Positions 8,010-15,917 of a stretch of 47,807 nucleotides of DNA are shown piece after piece. The stretch is taken from assembly GCA_001803395.1 (NCBI GenBank), contig MHBU01000021.1, positions 3,003 to 50,809 of the forward strand. Reading direction: 5' to 3'. This stretch comes from Methylotenera sp. RIFCSPLOWO2_02_FULL_45_14 (GTDB taxonomy: Bacteria > Pseudomonadota > Gammaproteobacteria > Burkholderiales > Methylophilaceae). A program made the translations under genes and the position numbers. Under the pieces are notes generated by a model. The model saw only the letters and a list, made by a program, of their open reading frames with translations, did not search any database and was not told the origin of the DNA. Position 1 is the first letter of the stretch, and each line of letters starts with the position of its first letter.

Positions 8010-9839
8010 TCACTTTGGATGAAATAATAGCCTGATGCGCGTTCCACCACGACGTCTCGGAAGAATCTCAATAGTGCCTCCCAAGCAGCAGGCACGCTCT
8101 GTCATGATAGCAAGTCCATAATGGTGTGGTTTACTTTGATCAAAAACAACCCCCTTTCCGTCATCATCTACCGTCACTATTACGTCACCTGTCGACTGCA
8201 AGACAAGTGCAATAGTCACTTTTTTAGCACCTGAATGGCGCACAATATTTGACAAAGCTTCACGCACGACGTGTAAAAGATGAAACTCTTCATTGACACT
8301 AAGCCTACATTCTTGCAGCCGATTATCCAGCATGATGTTTAAACTAGACCGCTGCGAAAACTCTGCAATGGCTTCTTCAAGTACATGATCAAGCCCACGC
8401 ACATCCATCTGAACCCTAAATGTGGTGAGCAATTCTCGTAATTCACGATAAGCGTTATCTAGGCCATCACGCATATCAGTAACAATCGCGTCAGCGCCAG
8501 ACTCAATTAACTGCGAGCCAAAGTTTGTTTGCAAACGTGCGAGCTGAAACTTCATATAAGAAAGAGACTGTGCTAATGAATCATGCAACTCCCTTGCAAT
8601 AACGGCTCTCTCCTCAAGCAATGCCACTCGCCGACCTTCCTGTTCTTTTGCCTGAAATCCCATCGAAAGTGCTAGCATTTGGGCGGTGACCTCAAATAAT
8701 TGCAATTCAGTATCTTCAAAATAATGATTGGCTTCAGTTTCCAACAGCAAAATGCCAAGCCAGCCGTTAGGGCTCTGCAATGGCACCGTGACACATTGCA
8801 CGCACTCCCCCTTAATCAGCTTGGTGGCATGACTCACTGAAAGCGAATTTGTGCTTTCATCAAACATACCCTCATCGAAAGACAGAGGCCAATAGCTTGA
8901 AAATAGCGCGCGTTGTGCTGATATGCGTGATCCATTTTCACTGAAAATCAGCGCCACATTGCTTACACCCAAGGTTTTCTCAAGAGAATAAAGAGATTTC
9001 TTGATCGTCAGTTCGCTTAGACCTGAACTACCAATTAATTTAGCTAACTTAAACAGAAAATCTTGTGAAAGAATCATCTTTCTCACTTTTTCTGCACTAG
9101 CCTTGTTGATCCATTTTGTTTCCACCTGAATACCCTCAAGCCTTACGGACATTTCAGAGGTTAATTTTTCCAGCATCTCAAACTCATCATCATATTGGTT
9201 GTTCCTGCTACCTGAAATCAAATCATTTGGCATAATAGTGATGATTTTCCCAAGCCGGTTAATCAAGATACTCCATGATGTCAGCATGATGCATGCACCA
9301 ATACAAAATACAAGGAACAGACACACAAACTGGAGTAATGACACTATAGATTGCTTGATAATGACATCGTCTTTCGCCGCCGAAACAAAACCGTCATAGG
9401 CCTTGATCACGCGTTGGCCCTTCTCTAACATGACCTCCTTAGAATACCCTTGCACCCTAGCATTAGCAAAGTCATGATGCGCGGTCTCTAAATTCTTATA
9501 GGCCTTAGCCAGTCCAGTATCTTTTTGATTCCGGGCCCAATAATAAACGGGGCCATCAACCTCGCTCAGACTATCGTTCAATCGATTAAAAACCACACTC
9601 TTATCATTAAGATTATTCTCTAGTTTGTAAATCTCAAATTTCCAGACTGATTGGTCCTGATAAGCCCGCTGGATTACGGAAAGGTGGTCAGGAATATAGT
9701 CAAAAAGAAAAAGTGAGCCTGTTTGCATTAATATGACGGACAGCACCATTGAAACCACTAGTGCATGCAGATTTGCATAAAGTTTGTGTTTTTTAATAAA
9801 AACTTGTAATAACTTAGGAATATTCAAAATATTCTGCAT
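8010..9839 (-). CDS. NarX-like membrane sensor histidine kinase
   Basis: A 609-residue kinase. Order: TM helix at about 23-48, periplasmic domain about 50-160, TM helix 163-192, coiled HAMP-like linker, a GAF-like domain about 270-395, a HisKA_3 dimerisation domain with phospho-acceptor His419 in ARELHDSLAQSLSYMK, and a HATPase domain (REALSNIVRHSG, VTVDDDGKG, YGLAIMTERA). The periplasmic part lacks an obvious nitrate P-box signature, so the stimulus need not be nitrate. It pairs with the downstream NarL-type regulator and is divergent from a PAS protein gene only 53 bases away. Confidence 0.9.
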   Translation of the reverse strand: MQNILNIPKLLQVFIKKHKLYANLHALVVSMVLSVILMQTGSLFLFDYIPDHLSVIQRAYQDQSVWKFEIYKLENNLNDKSVVFNRLNDSLSEVDGPVYYWARNQKDTGLAKAYKNLETAHHDFANARVQGYSKEVMLEKGQRVIKAYDGFVSAAKDDVIIKQSIVSLLQFVCLFLVFCIGACIMLTSWSILINRLGKIITIMPNDLISGSRNNQYDDEFEMLEKLTSEMSVRLEGIQVETKWINKASAEKVRKMILSQDFLFKLAKLIGSSGLSELTIKKSLYSLEKTLGVSNVALIFSENGSRISAQRALFSSYWPLSFDEGMFDESTNSLSVSHATKLIKGECVQCVTVPLQSPNGWLGILLLETEANHYFEDTELQLFEVTAQMLALSMGFQAKEQEGRRVALLEERAVIARELHDSLAQSLSYMKFQLARLQTNFGSQLIESGADAIVTDMRDGLDNAYRELRELLTTFRVQMDVRGLDHVLEEAIAEFSQRSSLNIMLDNRLQECRLSVNEEFHLLHVVREALSNIVRHSGAKKVTIALVLQSTGDVIVTVDDDGKGVVFDQSKPHHYGLAIMTERACCLGGTIEILPRRRGGTRIRLLFHPK

Positions 9840-9892
9840 ATTTTCTCTAGTTCTTTTTATACTCTAATATCATCATATTCAGGTCTACGTTA

Positions 9893-11257
9893 ATGAGTTT
9901 ATTCATTTTTTCAACGCTAGTCATTAGTATAATTTTTTTGTTGATACTTGGTTCATGGTACAGCATTCAAGGACCTTTTTTATTACATGTTGTCATGCTG
10001 GTTTCAGTTGCAGTCGCTATATTTTCTGCAGCGGTTATTATTGCTATCCAACCTTTATATTTCTCAAGGTCATCTCGTTCACGTAGAGAGCTACCTCAAG
10101 ACGCTTCATGGGGCAAGGAAGTTTCTAGCGTCTTGTCTTCCCCTGCTGCCGTGCTTGACGGTTATGTAGTGAGATTCGTTAATACGCCATTTCTCCAGAC
10201 ACTTGGCATGGTAGGAATGGCAGACCAAATTGTTGGCATGCCATTCACAAATCTGATACATCCTGCTGATCATCAAAACTTAGCAGAACTCACCGCTGAA
10301 GCGACAATAGGTAAAACCAAAAACGATCCTACTAAAATTCGCTTGGTATGTGCAGATGGAACTACCCTGCCATCCAATGCTAGCCTCACCCGTATGCGCG
10401 AAGACAGCCAGAGTCATCTAATGCTGTTTCAGTTCACGCCAATCTCTGCGGTCAATCCATTAAGCAATGATTACGAGCCACAATTCAACTATCACTCCAT
10501 TATTGACAGACTCGAAGAAATCGTATTTCAGCTCAATGCTGAAGGAAAAATCATTTTTCTTAATCCAGCATGGGCACGTATGCTAGAGCACAAAGTTCAA
10601 GATTGCCTTGATAAATTACTGATAGACTTTTTCCACCCTGAAGACAAACCAATGCTTGAGGCTAGGCTAGACTCTCTCACACAAGGTAAAAGAACACATT
10701 GCACAATTGAAGCTCGCCTGCTGTCAGTGCAAGGAGATCCAAACTGGATAGTCATGCGTGCTAAAACTACTTCCACCTCGGCTGGAGAAAGAACCAGCGT
10801 CATCGGCACCATGACCGATATCCAGCGCAACAAGGAAGCCGAAGCAAGTCAACTTGCAAATCGGCGCGCACTTAACTCACTCTTGAGCAATATTCCAGGG
10901 ATGGTCTATCGTGGTAGAAATGATCGTTCCTGGACGTTTGAATTTGTCAGTGATGGCTGCTTTGATGTCACTGGTTATGATCCTCTGGAATTGATTAACG
11001 ACCCAAATCTGTCCTTTAACATGATTATTCATCCTGAAGATAGAGCAGCTGTATGGGAATCTGTAAAACAGCAAATTAGCAGCAGTGAAGAGTTCAAGCT
11101 TATTTACCGGATCATCACCCGTAAAGGTATAACCAAATTAGTGCAAGAACATGGTCGAGGTATTTTTTCTAGTACTGGTGAACTACTAGCACTGGAAGGA
11201 TTTATTACTGAAATTCCTGACCAGCGCTATAACGTTACCTCGCCTTATAATCACTAA
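9893..11257 (+). CDS. Membrane-anchored PAS-repeat protein without output domain
   Basis: A 454-residue protein: two N-terminal hydrophobic helices (about 2-22 and 27-52), then three PAS domains (about 80-190, 200-320 and 330-445). The second PAS is followed by a PAC-type strand GTMTDIQRNKEAEA. The third resembles PAS_3 folds (YDPLELINDP, MIIHPEDRAAVWE). No kinase, GGDEF, EAL or methyl-accepting domain follows; the frame ends in a normal stop before a hairpin. It may feed its signal to the divergent NarX-like kinase. I see no frameshift that would connect it to a lost output domain in the short 3' region. Confidence 0.75.
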   Translation: MSLFIFSTLVISIIFLLILGSWYSIQGPFLLHVVMLVSVAVAIFSAAVIIAIQPLYFSRSSRSRRELPQDASWGKEVSSVLSSPAAVLDGYVVRFVNTPFLQTLGMVGMADQIVGMPFTNLIHPADHQNLAELTAEATIGKTKNDPTKIRLVCADGTTLPSNASLTRMREDSQSHLMLFQFTPISAVNPLSNDYEPQFNYHSIIDRLEEIVFQLNAEGKIIFLNPAWARMLEHKVQDCLDKLLIDFFHPEDKPMLEARLDSLTQGKRTHCTIEARLLSVQGDPNWIVMRAKTTSTSAGERTSVIGTMTDIQRNKEAEASQLANRRALNSLLSNIPGMVYRGRNDRSWTFEFVSDGCFDVTGYDPLELINDPNLSFNMIIHPEDRAAVWESVKQQISSSEEFKLIYRIITRKGITKLVQEHGRGIFSSTGELLALEGFITEIPDQRYNVTSPYNH

Positions 11258-11305
11258 GAAATGCCCACTAATAGATTACTTATTAAGTATCAGCCACCAT
11301 AAAAC

Positions 11306-11332
11306 AGATAGGACGTGTAAAACGTCCTATCT
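11306..11332. terminator. Hairpin between convergent genes
   Basis: AGATAGGACGT pairs perfectly with ACGTCCTATCT around a 5-base loop (11-bp stem). It lies between the ends of the PAS gene and the outer-membrane protein gene. The flanking T/A runs are short, so it could terminate either transcript, moderately well. Confidence 0.7.
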
Positions 11333-11384
11333 ACATTTAACAACTTTCTAAATACGACTTTAAACGTATGGCTTTAAAGCAAGG

Positions 11385-12236
11385 TTAGAACGTGCGTTTG
11401 ATGTAACCAATCACGCGATCATCGCCTGTTTTCCAACCACTTGCATCATAATACCAAGCATCATCAGCATCGGTTGTAGTGTAGTTCACGCCTGCGTTCC
11501 AACCGGTACTACCCGCGATTGAAAAGTCTTTATTTACACCTACTAACCAATCCGTGTAATTTGCAATCGAGTAATTATGTACAGTTTGATGGCCCACATG
11601 TAAGGCTAAATTAAGGGCAGCCACTGGTAGCTTGTAGTTGAAATTTAATTCAGTATAACCAGACCCGCGGGAATTACCATTGCCAGCATAAGCATTGTTA
11701 ATCCCAAAGAAGTTAGTAACTGCAACTGAATGTTTTAACGTGAAGTATTTATAGGTTAAAGCCGCATTTAACTCTGTTGTATTAGGTGAACCACCTGTAC
11801 CACCTTCACCTCGAACAGCACCGGCTCTATCGGCATCAGGATAGAAAAACTGCAAGAAGCCAACGTTATAGCCTATGCCAGTATCACCAAAAGAACTGGC
11901 ATAGCCACCATAAACATCTAACTCTACAGTATTGCCATATAAGGCATCTTTATGCACATTACTGGCCCAAACCCCTGCGTAAAGACCACTGCTGTGTGCG
12001 TAGTCAAAACCACCTTGCACTGCACCACGTTCTTTTGTGTACGAAATGCCGCGGAACGTATAGTCGGTAAAAAAACCAACATTTGACGAAAAGGTATGCG
12101 GGGAAGCTGGCTCAGCCGCGGCAACAGCAGGTGCTGCGGCCGGGGTAGCTTCATCAGCCGCATGAGCCGTGGACAAAATACCAAAAGCAGAAACCAATAT
12201 GCTTGCCAGCAGAACTGGCTTTGTTGTAATTTTCAT
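11385..12236 (-). CDS. TorF-family putative outer-membrane porin (Gcw_chp)
   Basis: A 283-residue outer-membrane beta-barrel precursor. The signal peptide ends at STAHA (residue 26), followed by an Ala/Pro-rich linker, then strands typical of the TIGR02001/Gcw_chp family, including SSNVGFFTDYTFRGISYT and a C-terminal aromatic residue (KRTF), as in many porins. The family's substrate is unknown. It is expressed alone; about 470 bases of noncoding DNA separate it from the ETF operon terminator and genes upstream. Confidence 0.82.
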   Translation of the reverse strand: MKITTKPVLLASILVSAFGILSTAHAADEATPAAAPAVAAAEPASPHTFSSNVGFFTDYTFRGISYTKERGAVQGGFDYAHSSGLYAGVWASNVHKDALYGNTVELDVYGGYASSFGDTGIGYNVGFLQFFYPDADRAGAVRGEGGTGGSPNTTELNAALTYKYFTLKHSVAVTNFFGINNAYAGNGNSRGSGYTELNFNYKLPVAALNLALHVGHQTVHNYSIANYTDWLVGVNKDFSIAGSTGWNAGVNYTTTDADDAWYYDASGWKTGDDRVIGYIKRTF

Positions 12237-12643
12237 GAAAATCCCTAGGTTAATTAAAAGTTAATAAAATTTACTTCTGTTAAACAACAACATCATATAT
12301 AACATATTCATTACATTCAACAATATTTAATATAAAGAACATCTATTCTCATCGAATTTTTACTCTGACTAAGTACCCACTTCCAAAATTGCGCGATCAT
12401 CAAAGTGCAGACCATAATCATAGCGACAAGAGACAAGCATATCATTCCAATTGTCACCGTTTTGCCTCGAAAAAAGTGCAATATGTTTGCTATTAAAAAC
12501 AGAATTTCGCAACATTTTCCTATTCCAATAAAACGTAATTTATGAACTATTTCAATCACATTATCGGAATAGAAAAATGTCGGAAATTCTCTTGAAGTGG
12601 TACTACCAAAGGGGTAGCGAGAATAGCTTGCACACAAACTACA
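12237..12643. other. Noncoding region between porin gene and ETF operon
   Basis: Contains the likely promoter and leader of the porin gene. A weak interrupted dyad (ATTCTC at 12586-12591 with GAGAAT at 12619-12624, enclosing CTACC/GGTAG) is present. The only long frame here (minus strand, 12317-12661) starts inside the terminator and has no ribosome-binding site, so I do not call it. Confidence 0.5.
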
Positions 12644-12681
12644 AAAAAATACAGAGCACACATCGGTGCTCTGTATTTTTT
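12644..12681 (-). terminator. Rho-independent terminator of the tmd-etf region
   Basis: The inverted repeat ACAGAGCAC/GTGCTCTGT is extended by A/T runs to a 16-bp stem with a 6-base loop (12660-12665). On the minus strand the T run follows the stem, 31 bases after the etfA stop. It is nearly symmetrical and could also act on plus-strand transcription. Confidence 0.88.
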
Positions 12682-12711
12682 GTGCTTATTTAAAGTTTAA
12701 ATGCAGTACTT

Positions 12712-13677
12712 TTAGGCAGCAAGTTGGTTGCTCAACGCTTCCTCAATATCAAAAATATCTGCAACGATGCCGTACTTCGCAATAGTAAAAATCGATGCGC
12801 CAGGATCGGTATTGACGGCGACAATGGTCGGTACATGCTTCATACCTGCCATATGCTGAATAGAACCAGAGACGCCCAAGGCAACATAGAGCTTGCACGA
12901 ACCTACAACCTTGCCAGATTGCCCCACTTGTCTGGATTTTGGTAGCCAGCCGGCATCAGCAATTGGGCGCGAGCAACATAAGGTTGCACCTGCAGTTTCT
13001 GCCAGCTCGCGGAACTGCTCGACATTAGTCTCTTCGCCAATACCACGACCGATAGACATAATGAATTCAACCGTTGTAATATCGATATCATTGCCGCCAC
13101 CAAGTTCAATGAATTCTTTGTTTTGACTGCGCGAATGTACTGACGGCAACTCGAAGCTAGTGATTGCAGGATTGCTCGTGCCTTCCAGCGGCTTAAATAC
13201 GCTGGCGCGTATCGTCATCACCACAATGGCTTTTCCTGGGAAATCTACTTCAACATTCACTTTTTGGTTATAGCCGCCACGCGTAGCCACTAGCTCATCA
13301 CCCTGATATTCCGCAATGAATACATCGGTAGCAAAACCATAGCCAGCCTTGCTGGCAAGCGTTGCTGCATAACCAAGAGAATCTACCGTATGTGGCAACA
13401 GCACCACTGCTGGATTTTTTGATTCGATTAATGCAGAAACCGCTGCTTCAAAAATGTCTGGGTCAAAATCCGAGACCGGCGCCTTAACCACGACAACTTC
13501 ATCCACACCACTCACTGACAACGCCGGAACAAAGCTATCTGCCTGACTACCGATTACTGCAACAACGACTTTGTCGTCCGCTGATTTTTTCAGTCCTTGC
13601 GCGGCAGAAATCAGTTCTAAGGTGACAGGACGCAACTCATTGCGGCGATGCTCCGCAATTACTAAAATTGTTTTCAT
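12712..13677 (-). CDS. etfA: Electron transfer flavoprotein alpha subunit
   Basis: A 321-residue ETF alpha subunit. It carries an N-terminal Rossmann-like domain and the C-terminal FAD-binding domain with GRGIGEETNVEQFRELAE, CCSRPIADAGW (the Arg that tunes the flavin), SRQVGQSGKVV and GVSGSIQHMAGM. It reads as very close to the Methylophilus W3A1 protein I remember, the physiological electron acceptor of trimethylamine dehydrogenase. I place the start at 13677: it gives the W3A1 N-terminus and good spacing from GGGAG; an in-frame ATG at 13683 overlaps the etfB stop. Last gene before a strong terminator. Confidence 0.95.
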   Translation of the reverse strand: MKTILVIAEHRRNELRPVTLELISAAQGLKKSADDKVVVAVIGSQADSFVPALSVSGVDEVVVVKAPVSDFDPDIFEAAVSALIESKNPAVVLLPHTVDSLGYAATLASKAGYGFATDVFIAEYQGDELVATRGGYNQKVNVEVDFPGKAIVVMTIRASVFKPLEGTSNPAITSFELPSVHSRSQNKEFIELGGGNDIDITTVEFIMSIGRGIGEETNVEQFRELAETAGATLCCSRPIADAGWLPKSRQVGQSGKVVGSCKLYVALGVSGSIQHMAGMKHVPTIVAVNTDPGASIFTIAKYGIVADIFDIEEALSNQLAA

Positions 13678-13679
13678 CT

Positions 13680-14474
13680 TCATGCTCCCTTAAATTCATT
13701 AATAATTTGAATCAACCTGGCTGCTTGCTCAGCAATAGTGCCTTCAATCATCTGAGCGCGACCCTTGGCTGGTATATACATACGGCGTACGCGCGACATT
13801 GAACTATCAGCGCCTACATCAGCACCAGTTAAGCCAACATCAGCTAACGAAACCTCTTCAATCGGCTTCGCGGCAGCTTGCTTGATGCCGCGCAGAGATG
13901 CATAACGTGGCTTGTTGATACCGAGTTGGATGGTCAGGACGGCTGGACAATTGATTTCAACTTCTTGCAACATGCCGCCTTCGAGCTCGCGACGAATCAC
14001 GGCACTGCCACTGCCTGGCTTATATTGCAGATCAGCAACTACCGCCGCATGCGGCCAGTCAAGATAGGCTGCTGTAGAAATTCCTGTTGAAGCATAAGCC
14101 TGATCTGATGACTGGACCCCTGCAAACACCATATCAGGGGCTTCTTTTTGCGCAACAGCAGCTAGAATACGACCTATAGCAATAGCGTCAGAACCTTCAA
14201 TGGCATCATCCCAAACTCTTATTGCACGGTCAGCACCTTTGGCCAAGCATTTGCGCAGGCTTTCATCAACGCGATCTGGGCCGATCGAAACAACGACCAC
14301 CTCAATTTCAACATCGCTAGATTCTTTAATCTTCATCGCTTCTTCGAGCGAAAAATCATCCCACTCGTTAAGGTCATACAGCAAAAAATCCTCTTCAACA
14401 TCTGATCCATTAGCACGGATTTCAAAGTCCTCATCTAATGTTGCCACTTGTTTTACTGCAACCAATATCTTCAT
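13680..14474 (-). CDS. etfB: Electron transfer flavoprotein beta subunit
   Basis: A 264-residue ETF beta subunit that binds AMP and forms the heterodimer with EtfA. Recognisable parts are MKILVAVKQV, YDLNEWDDFSLEEAMKIKE, and the recognition-loop region NCPAVLTIQLGINKPRYASL, which in W3A1 ETF docks on trimethylamine dehydrogenase. AGGAGAAGGA precedes the ATG. etfA follows within two bases. The operon also includes the LRV and EtfD-like genes upstream. Confidence 0.95.
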   Translation of the reverse strand: MKILVAVKQVATLDEDFEIRANGSDVEEDFLLYDLNEWDDFSLEEAMKIKESSDVEIEVVVVSIGPDRVDESLRKCLAKGADRAIRVWDDAIEGSDAIAIGRILAAVAQKEAPDMVFAGVQSSDQAYASTGISTAAYLDWPHAAVVADLQYKPGSGSAVIRRELEGGMLQEVEINCPAVLTIQLGINKPRYASLRGIKQAAAKPIEEVSLADVGLTGADVGADSSMSRVRRMYIPAKGRAQMIEGTIAEQAARLIQIINEFKGA

Positions 14475-14509
14475 TTTTTCCTTCTCCTAATGACTTCATT
14501 ACCTACTAA

Positions 14510-15916
14510 TTACTGCACAATTACTTTGTTCAATCTGTTAACAAACCATTTAAAAACAACAAACCTGACCTGAAAATCAGGATCGTTACGTAAATGCCAC
14601 TTATCTTTCTCTTTCAATTTCGAACTATCTACCAGCATCAATCGATGAAGGTAGTAAGGATCTTCTAGTAACGGCAGCAAAGTGTTGCGTCTCGCCTTGT
14701 TGTTCAAAATCACACCTCGTCGTATATCTGCTTCTGGCGAAGTAGTTAGTTTTTGTAAAATTCGCTGTGGTGTATGCGGATTATTAGCCACCCCACTCAA
14801 CACATCAACATCTGTATCTTCAGCAAGCCCTAACATCAATCTCTTTGGCGATTTATGCTGATAAGCTACTGCAGACCGCACCCAAGAGTTTTCATCTTTC
14901 GCCAGAATTTTCAGCAATCCAATTGGGCAGCGTGGATTTCTAGCTACCGCACGCCTTACGTCGGCGTGCTGGTCTAACGAAAGTCTTTCCAGAACTTTGC
15001 GTGGCACTATCGGATTACGCGCCAACCACATTCTTACCCAATGATCACTGTCACTCATTAGGCACTTGATGTTAGCGGCCGTTAAATCAGCTCTTGCCGC
15101 AATTTCGCGCCTAACTGCATTACTATCGTCACGTACCAACTGTTTAATCAACATTTTAGTTAATGCCAAATTAGAAGCCACGCTACATCTCACTGCTTTA
15201 TCTTTACTTAAAACCAACCTAGCCAGTACATCTTTAGTTAATCGTTTATCTACTACCAATTGCCGCATTACCACTACATCATCATCGTTAACAGCATGTT
15301 CTATCAAAGACCGCGGGCAATTAGCATGGCTTATCACTGCCGCTCGCGTATATGCATCACTTTCAGAATAAATCTCTTCAAGTAAATCACTTGTAGTAGA
15401 TGGATTCGCTGCCACATTTTTTTTAAATAATTCGAATTTGTGGCTAGTAGCCATACGACCCATCAACACTCTTAATACATCTGCATTAACTGTTGGGTTT
15501 CTGCTAACTGCTATCAGACTTTCAATATCGTTATCAAACTTTGCAATACATTCCAAAATACTTATTGGAGTGTGTTGATGCTGTGCAATCAACATGGTCA
15601 AACTTAAACTTCTTTTGAAGCCATCTTCCTCTTCAGCATAAAGATTAGACATAGCCTGAGAAGGGGTGTTAGGATTTTTGTCCAACCTTAACACTACGGC
15701 TCTATCAGTGCTATTTGAGAGCGCCTGCAACACAGATGCCGGCGTGTGCTCCCACCTTGCTAGCATCAATGCATTACGCCGCTTACCAAACATCAACGAT
15801 TCCAGCTGCTTCCTATCGCTTCCTATCGCAACTTTATGAACTGCTGCTGCAATGTAGACATCTCCAGTCTTTATCGCCAATTTAACTAGATCGTCAGCAT
15901 TGTCTGGAATCCCCAT
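14510..15916 (-). CDS. Leucine-rich-repeat-variant (LRV)/HEAT-like repeat protein
   Basis: A 468-residue soluble protein built almost entirely of helical repeats of about 24 residues, for example VRRAVARNPRCPIGLLKILA and VRSAVAYQHKSPKRLMLGLA, with a recurring D-x-x-VR-x-x-VA-x-NP-x-x-P pattern. This is the LRV/HEAT-like superhelix. The Azotobacter LRV protein has an N-terminal 4Fe-4S segment; no comparable Cys cluster is visible here. Its start is one base after the EtfD-like stop, with no good ribosome site, so it is probably translationally coupled. Between an EtfD-like reductase and etfBA it may act as scaffold or assembly factor; this role is inference. Confidence 0.78.
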   Translation of the reverse strand: MGIPDNADDLVKLAIKTGDVYIAAAVHKVAIGSDRKQLESLMFGKRRNALMLARWEHTPASVLQALSNSTDRAVVLRLDKNPNTPSQAMSNLYAEEEDGFKRSLSLTMLIAQHQHTPISILECIAKFDNDIESLIAVSRNPTVNADVLRVLMGRMATSHKFELFKKNVAANPSTTSDLLEEIYSESDAYTRAAVISHANCPRSLIEHAVNDDDVVVMRQLVVDKRLTKDVLARLVLSKDKAVRCSVASNLALTKMLIKQLVRDDSNAVRREIAARADLTAANIKCLMSDSDHWVRMWLARNPIVPRKVLERLSLDQHADVRRAVARNPRCPIGLLKILAKDENSWVRSAVAYQHKSPKRLMLGLAEDTDVDVLSGVANNPHTPQRILQKLTTSPEADIRRGVILNNKARRNTLLPLLEDPYYLHRLMLVDSSKLKEKDKWHLRNDPDFQVRFVVFKWFVNRLNKVIVQ

Positions 15917-15917
15917 A

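Noticed and set aside
12317-12661. 114-codon minus-strand frame between the porin and etfA genes
   Set aside because: It starts within the etf terminator stem, has no ribosome site and no recognisable domain; it is most likely chance.
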